This document shows, in pieces, positions 34,656-37,132 of a stretch of 37,132 bases of DNA (within the stretch, counting starts at the first letter, position 1; every line of letters starts with the position of its first letter). Made by a program: the position numbers and the translations under genes. Below the pieces are notes generated by a model that was given only the letters and a program-made list of their open reading frames with translations, ran no database searches and was not told where the DNA came from. Source of the DNA: Arhodomonas aquaeolei DSM 8974 (GTDB lineage Bacteria; Pseudomonadota; Gammaproteobacteria; Nitrococcales; Nitrococcaceae); NCBI RefSeq assembly GCF_000374645.1, contig NZ_KB894825.1:1-37132 (forward strand). The letters are read 5' to 3'.

Positions 34656-36751
34656 GCGTCGACGCCTTTGAGCGGCTGAACCCAGCCGTCCAGCATCACG
34701 TAGTCAACAGTCTCAGATGGCGTGAGCTGCGACCACTGCAGGCTGAAGCCATTGACCCGATCCTCTCAGGGGAGCATGCGTTGCTGCTGGCGCCAACAGC
34801 CGGGGGCAAGACCGAGGCGGCTATCCTGCCCGTTTTTTCGAGGATGCTTAGCGAGCACTGGACCGGCCTATCGGTGCTCTATCTCTGTCCTATCAAGGCC
34901 CTCCTGAATAACCTCGAACATCGCCTCAGGATGTATGCAGCGCTTTTCGGACGCAGCGTTGGGGTATGGCATGGGGACATAGGAGCGTCCACAAGAAAGA
35001 AGCTGCGCCGCCAGCCACCCGACATCCTCTTGGCGACGCCGGAGTCGCTGGAGGTCATGCTCGACTCCGCCTTGATGGACCATCGGACGTTTTTCGCGTC
35101 GCTGCGGGTCGTGGTCGTAGATGAGATTCATGCGTTTGCGGGAGATGACCGCGGCTGGCACCTCCTCGCTGTGCTCGGAAGGGTGGGTCAACTCACACCT
35201 CACGTGATTCAGCGTCTGGGGTTGTCAGCGACCGTAGGCAATGCGGAAGGGTTGCTCAATTGGCTCACCAAGGGGACGACGAGCGGCTCGCGTCGTGTGG
35301 TCTCGCCAGAGGTGGCGGAAACACGTGCTCCCGATGTGACCCTGGACTTCGTGGGCGGGCTAGACAACGCCGCGCTCGTCATTTCGCGCCTATACCTTGG
35401 AGAAAAGCGGCTGGTCTTCTGTGACAGCCGGCAACAGGTTGAAGAGCTCGCACTAAGGCTTCGAGAGCTGGGTGTCACGACCTACGTTTCCCACAGCTCG
35501 CTGTCTCAGGACGAGCGCCGTCGCGCGGAGGATGCGTTTGCCGACGGACGGGACTGCGTCATCGTCGCCACAAGCACGCTCGAGCTCGGTATCGATGTAG
35601 GGGATCTGGATCGAATGATCCAGATCGATGCGCCCGGTTCAGTGGCCTCTTTTCTTCAACGAATAGGCCGGACTGGCCGCCGAAATGGCCAGCGAAACTG
35701 CCTCTTTCTTGCCACAACTCGCGCAGGCTTCCTGCGCGCGGCAGGGCTGCTGCATCGCTGGCGGGAAGGGTACGTCGAGCCCATTGTGCCACCCCCGTAC
35801 CCAGTCCATGTGCTTGCACAGCAGATCCTGGCCTTGGTGCTCCAAGAGGGCGGACTGGTGAGGTCCGAAGTACAGCGGGCCCTTCAGCCGTTCCTCGCTG
35901 CCACAGAGATAGCCCCCGAGGAGTATCAGAAGCTTCTGGATCACCTCCTGTCCGAAAAGGTTCTTTTTGAGGTCGATGGCCTGATTTGTCTCGGCGATGA
36001 GGGTGAACGTCGCTATGGGCGCAAGAACTTTCTCGAATTGTTCTCGGTTTTCCTGGCTGCTCCCTTGATGAGTGTCATGCACGGCCGCTCGGAAGTGGGC
36101 ACGGTGGATATGGCCTCGCTCTTTCCTATCGACGCCCAGCCCATTGTCCTGACCTTGGCCGGTAAAGGCTGGCGAGTGATTCACTTGGATTGGAAGCAGC
36201 GCCGCGTATGGGTAGAACCATCAGACCGCAGAGGGACCAGCCGCTGGAGTGGGGCACCACCCGGATTGTCTGGGGCAGTGACTCAAGGTGTGCGGGCGGC
36301 GCTAGTCGAGCCGGGCATAAATGACTTGCTATCTAACAGAGGTCAAGACGCTCTCCAAGAGGCGCGGGAGGAGTTCGATTGGTTAGACATGAAAGGGAGC
36401 TATCTGATTGATGGCATAGCCGGTGTTTCTTGGTGGACGTTCCTGGGAGCGAGCGCGAACACAGCAATCGCGGCAGCACTCAAGAATCAAGGTTCCTCGT
36501 GCACAGCTGATGCCTGGCGGATACGATTCAAGCCTCCTATGGACGCCACGGAACAGTCTCTTGCCGACTGCATCCGCTCACTGAACGCTGATCAATTAAC
36601 CGTGCCCATCGAAGCGTGCGAGCGCCGCTACAAGTTCTCGGACCTACTGCCAGCCCAGTTGGGAGCGAAATTTGCTCGAGAGCGTGGAGCGAAGGCACGT
36701 AGAGAGGAAATAGACTGGCTGCTACCGATCGTAAGGGTCAGGGTAGAGTAG
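34652..36751 (+). CDS. brxHI: BREX Lhr-like DEAD/DEAH helicase BrxHI
   Basis: The 699-residue superfamily-2 helicase starts at GTG 34652. Helicase motifs appear in order: Q-like RPLQAEAIDPIL, motif I APTAGGKTEAA (Lys53), PIKALLNN (Ia), TPESLEVML (Ib), DEIH (157-160), LSATVGN (III), TSTLELGIDVGDLD (V) and QRIGRTGRRNGQ (VI). The C-terminal 300 residues resemble the Lhr extension with a winged helix (HVLAQQILALVLQEGGLVRS). It would unwind nucleic acid during the anti-phage response. Base composition drops toward the 3' end (30 of 60 G+C at 36301-36360). It is the last core gene of the locus. Confidence 0.94.
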   Translation: MSVDAFERLNPAVQHHVVNSLRWRELRPLQAEAIDPILSGEHALLLAPTAGGKTEAAILPVFSRMLSEHWTGLSVLYLCPIKALLNNLEHRLRMYAALFGRSVGVWHGDIGASTRKKLRRQPPDILLATPESLEVMLDSALMDHRTFFASLRVVVVDEIHAFAGDDRGWHLLAVLGRVGQLTPHVIQRLGLSATVGNAEGLLNWLTKGTTSGSRRVVSPEVAETRAPDVTLDFVGGLDNAALVISRLYLGEKRLVFCDSRQQVEELALRLRELGVTTYVSHSSLSQDERRRAEDAFADGRDCVIVATSTLELGIDVGDLDRMIQIDAPGSVASFLQRIGRTGRRNGQRNCLFLATTRAGFLRAAGLLHRWREGYVEPIVPPPYPVHVLAQQILALVLQEGGLVRSEVQRALQPFLAATEIAPEEYQKLLDHLLSEKVLFEVDGLICLGDEGERRYGRKNFLELFSVFLAAPLMSVMHGRSEVGTVDMASLFPIDAQPIVLTLAGKGWRVIHLDWKQRRVWVEPSDRRGTSRWSGAPPGLSGAVTQGVRAALVEPGINDLLSNRGQDALQEAREEFDWLDMKGSYLIDGIAGVSWWTFLGASANTAIAAALKNQGSSCTADAWRIRFKPPMDATEQSLADCIRSLNADQLTVPIEACERRYKFSDLLPAQLGAKFARERGAKARREEIDWLLPIVRVRVE

Positions 36752-36917
36752 CAAGCGGTCATCCGTGTCGTCGTCATGCGCGCACGTGAACGCGGCGAGG
36801 GTCCAGCACGGGGCTCACCCACCGCAGATTCTGGTTCTGGTACTCACGAGGTAAGCGGGAAGGGGTGGGGCGCACCCAAGCAGCGAGCGAGTAAGGGCTG
36901 CGCGTGGGAGTGCATGA

Positions 36918-37132
36918 ATGACCAAACCACTGTCGGAGACTCCAAATAATTCCTTCATTACCAATAGGTTACGGAGTTTCACCGGCGTGGAAAAATTTCA
37001 TCTGAAACTGGATCCTACACCACAACGGTGGGGCTCCAGTGTCCACTTCCCCGACTTAGGCCCAGTCATAAATAGAAACTCCAGCATGGCCACGGTCGTT
37101 GAGGAACTCGAGCGGCGAGATATCGCCGAGTG
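36918..37132 (+). CDS. N-terminal part of an unknown protein (runs off window)
   Basis: From the ATG at 36918, with GGGAG about eight bases upstream, 71 codons stay open to the window edge. The peptide starts MTKPLSETPNNSFITNRLRS and continues FTGVEKFHLKLDP, then GSSVHFPDLGPVINRN and ATVVEELERRDIAE. It has the amino-acid balance of a real protein and no signal peptide. I recognise no family. G+C is low (27 of 60 at 36961-37020), unlike most of the window, suggesting separately acquired DNA. It lies 166 bases after brxHI on the same strand; whether it belongs to the defence island cannot be told. Confidence 0.5.
   Translation, partial: MTKPLSETPNNSFITNRLRSFTGVEKFHLKLDPTPQRWGSSVHFPDLGPVINRNSSMATVVEELERRDIAE

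Larger units (their letters stand above)
17105..36751 (+). other. Type 2 BREX (Pgl) phage-defence locus with TA and PP2C insert
   Basis: The order pglW-pglX-pglY-pglZ-brxD-brxHI on one strand is the defining set of type 2 BREX, first known as the phage growth limitation system of Streptomyces coelicolor. All six core genes have intact frames and motifs. Between pglX and pglY lie three extra genes: an RHH antitoxin, a RelE/ParE toxin and a PP2C phosphatase. From the toxin gene onward, gaps are under 55 bases or genes overlap, so one transcript is likely. A 263-bp gap separates pglW from pglX, and the antitoxin has its own palindrome. No BrxR-type regulator is seen. Confidence 0.93.

Noticed and set aside
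17105-36751. Homopolymer phase-variation tract in pglX or pglW
   Set aside because: No G or C run longer than about six was seen in these genes, unlike the G tract reported for Streptomyces pglX.
1-37132. CRISPR arrays, tRNA or rRNA genes
   Set aside because: No regularly spaced repeats, cloverleaf-like GTTCGA arms in the right context, or rRNA signatures were seen. The GTTCGATTCC at about 25367 lies inside the antitoxin gene.

Overview
The window is GC-rich DNA (about two thirds G+C by eye) with densely packed genes, Shine-Dalgarno-type starts and Gram-negative signal peptides. Together with a type 2 BREX locus, IS256 and IS3 elements and diguanylate cyclases, this suggests a gammaproteobacterium, perhaps of the Halomonas/Ectothiorhodospiraceae kind. 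That assignment is inferred from style and gene content, not from a marker gene.

Left part (1-9204): the 5' end of an IS256-type transposase runs off the left edge. It is followed by an exported seven-repeat FG-GAP propeller protein, a convergent EamA/DMT transporter, a 702-bp gene-free gap with a G9 tract, and a two-gene operon of very large exported WG-repeat paralogues (928 and 963 aa) that share N- and C-terminal cysteine motifs. The operon ends at a strong hairpin.

Middle part (9205-17104): this is a patchwork of single genes and scars. It holds a near-perfect 165-bp tandem duplication that includes the 3' end of an Ldh2-family dehydrogenase gene, that gene with a GntR-like operator palindrome, a frameshifted remnant of an MFS transporter, a PAS-GGDEF diguanylate cyclase with an intact I-site, an ArsP_1/DUF318-type permease with a His-rich tail, a small exported protein, a haloacid-dehalogenase-like HAD protein, and a GGDEF gene cut by a complete IS3-family element (15433-16692). 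The N-terminal half of that GGDEF gene is not recognisable beyond the element and no matching target duplication is seen.

Right part (17105-36751): a complete type 2 BREX (Pgl) phage-defence locus, pglW-pglX-[RHH antitoxin-RelE/ParE toxin-PP2C phosphatase]-pglY-pglZ-brxD-brxHI. All genes lie on the + strand, mostly with overlaps or short gaps. PglW carries a NERD nuclease-like domain, a degenerate kinase-like domain, an intact kinase domain and an RNA-polymerase alpha-CTD-like helical region. PglX is the adenine methyltransferase, PglY and BrxD are ATPases, PglZ is an alkaline-phosphatase-superfamily protein and BrxHI is an Lhr-like helicase. The unusual part is the insert between pglX and pglY. 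A toxin-antitoxin pair with its own palindromic operator is followed by a PP2C phosphatase whose stop overlaps the possible GTG start of pglY, so the locus encodes both a Ser/Thr kinase and its natural counter-enzyme. The middle of pglX has much lower G+C than its flanks, as expected of a swapped target-recognition region. A further open frame of lower G+C (36918 to the edge) begins after the locus. No tRNA, rRNA, CRISPR array or phage structural gene was seen.
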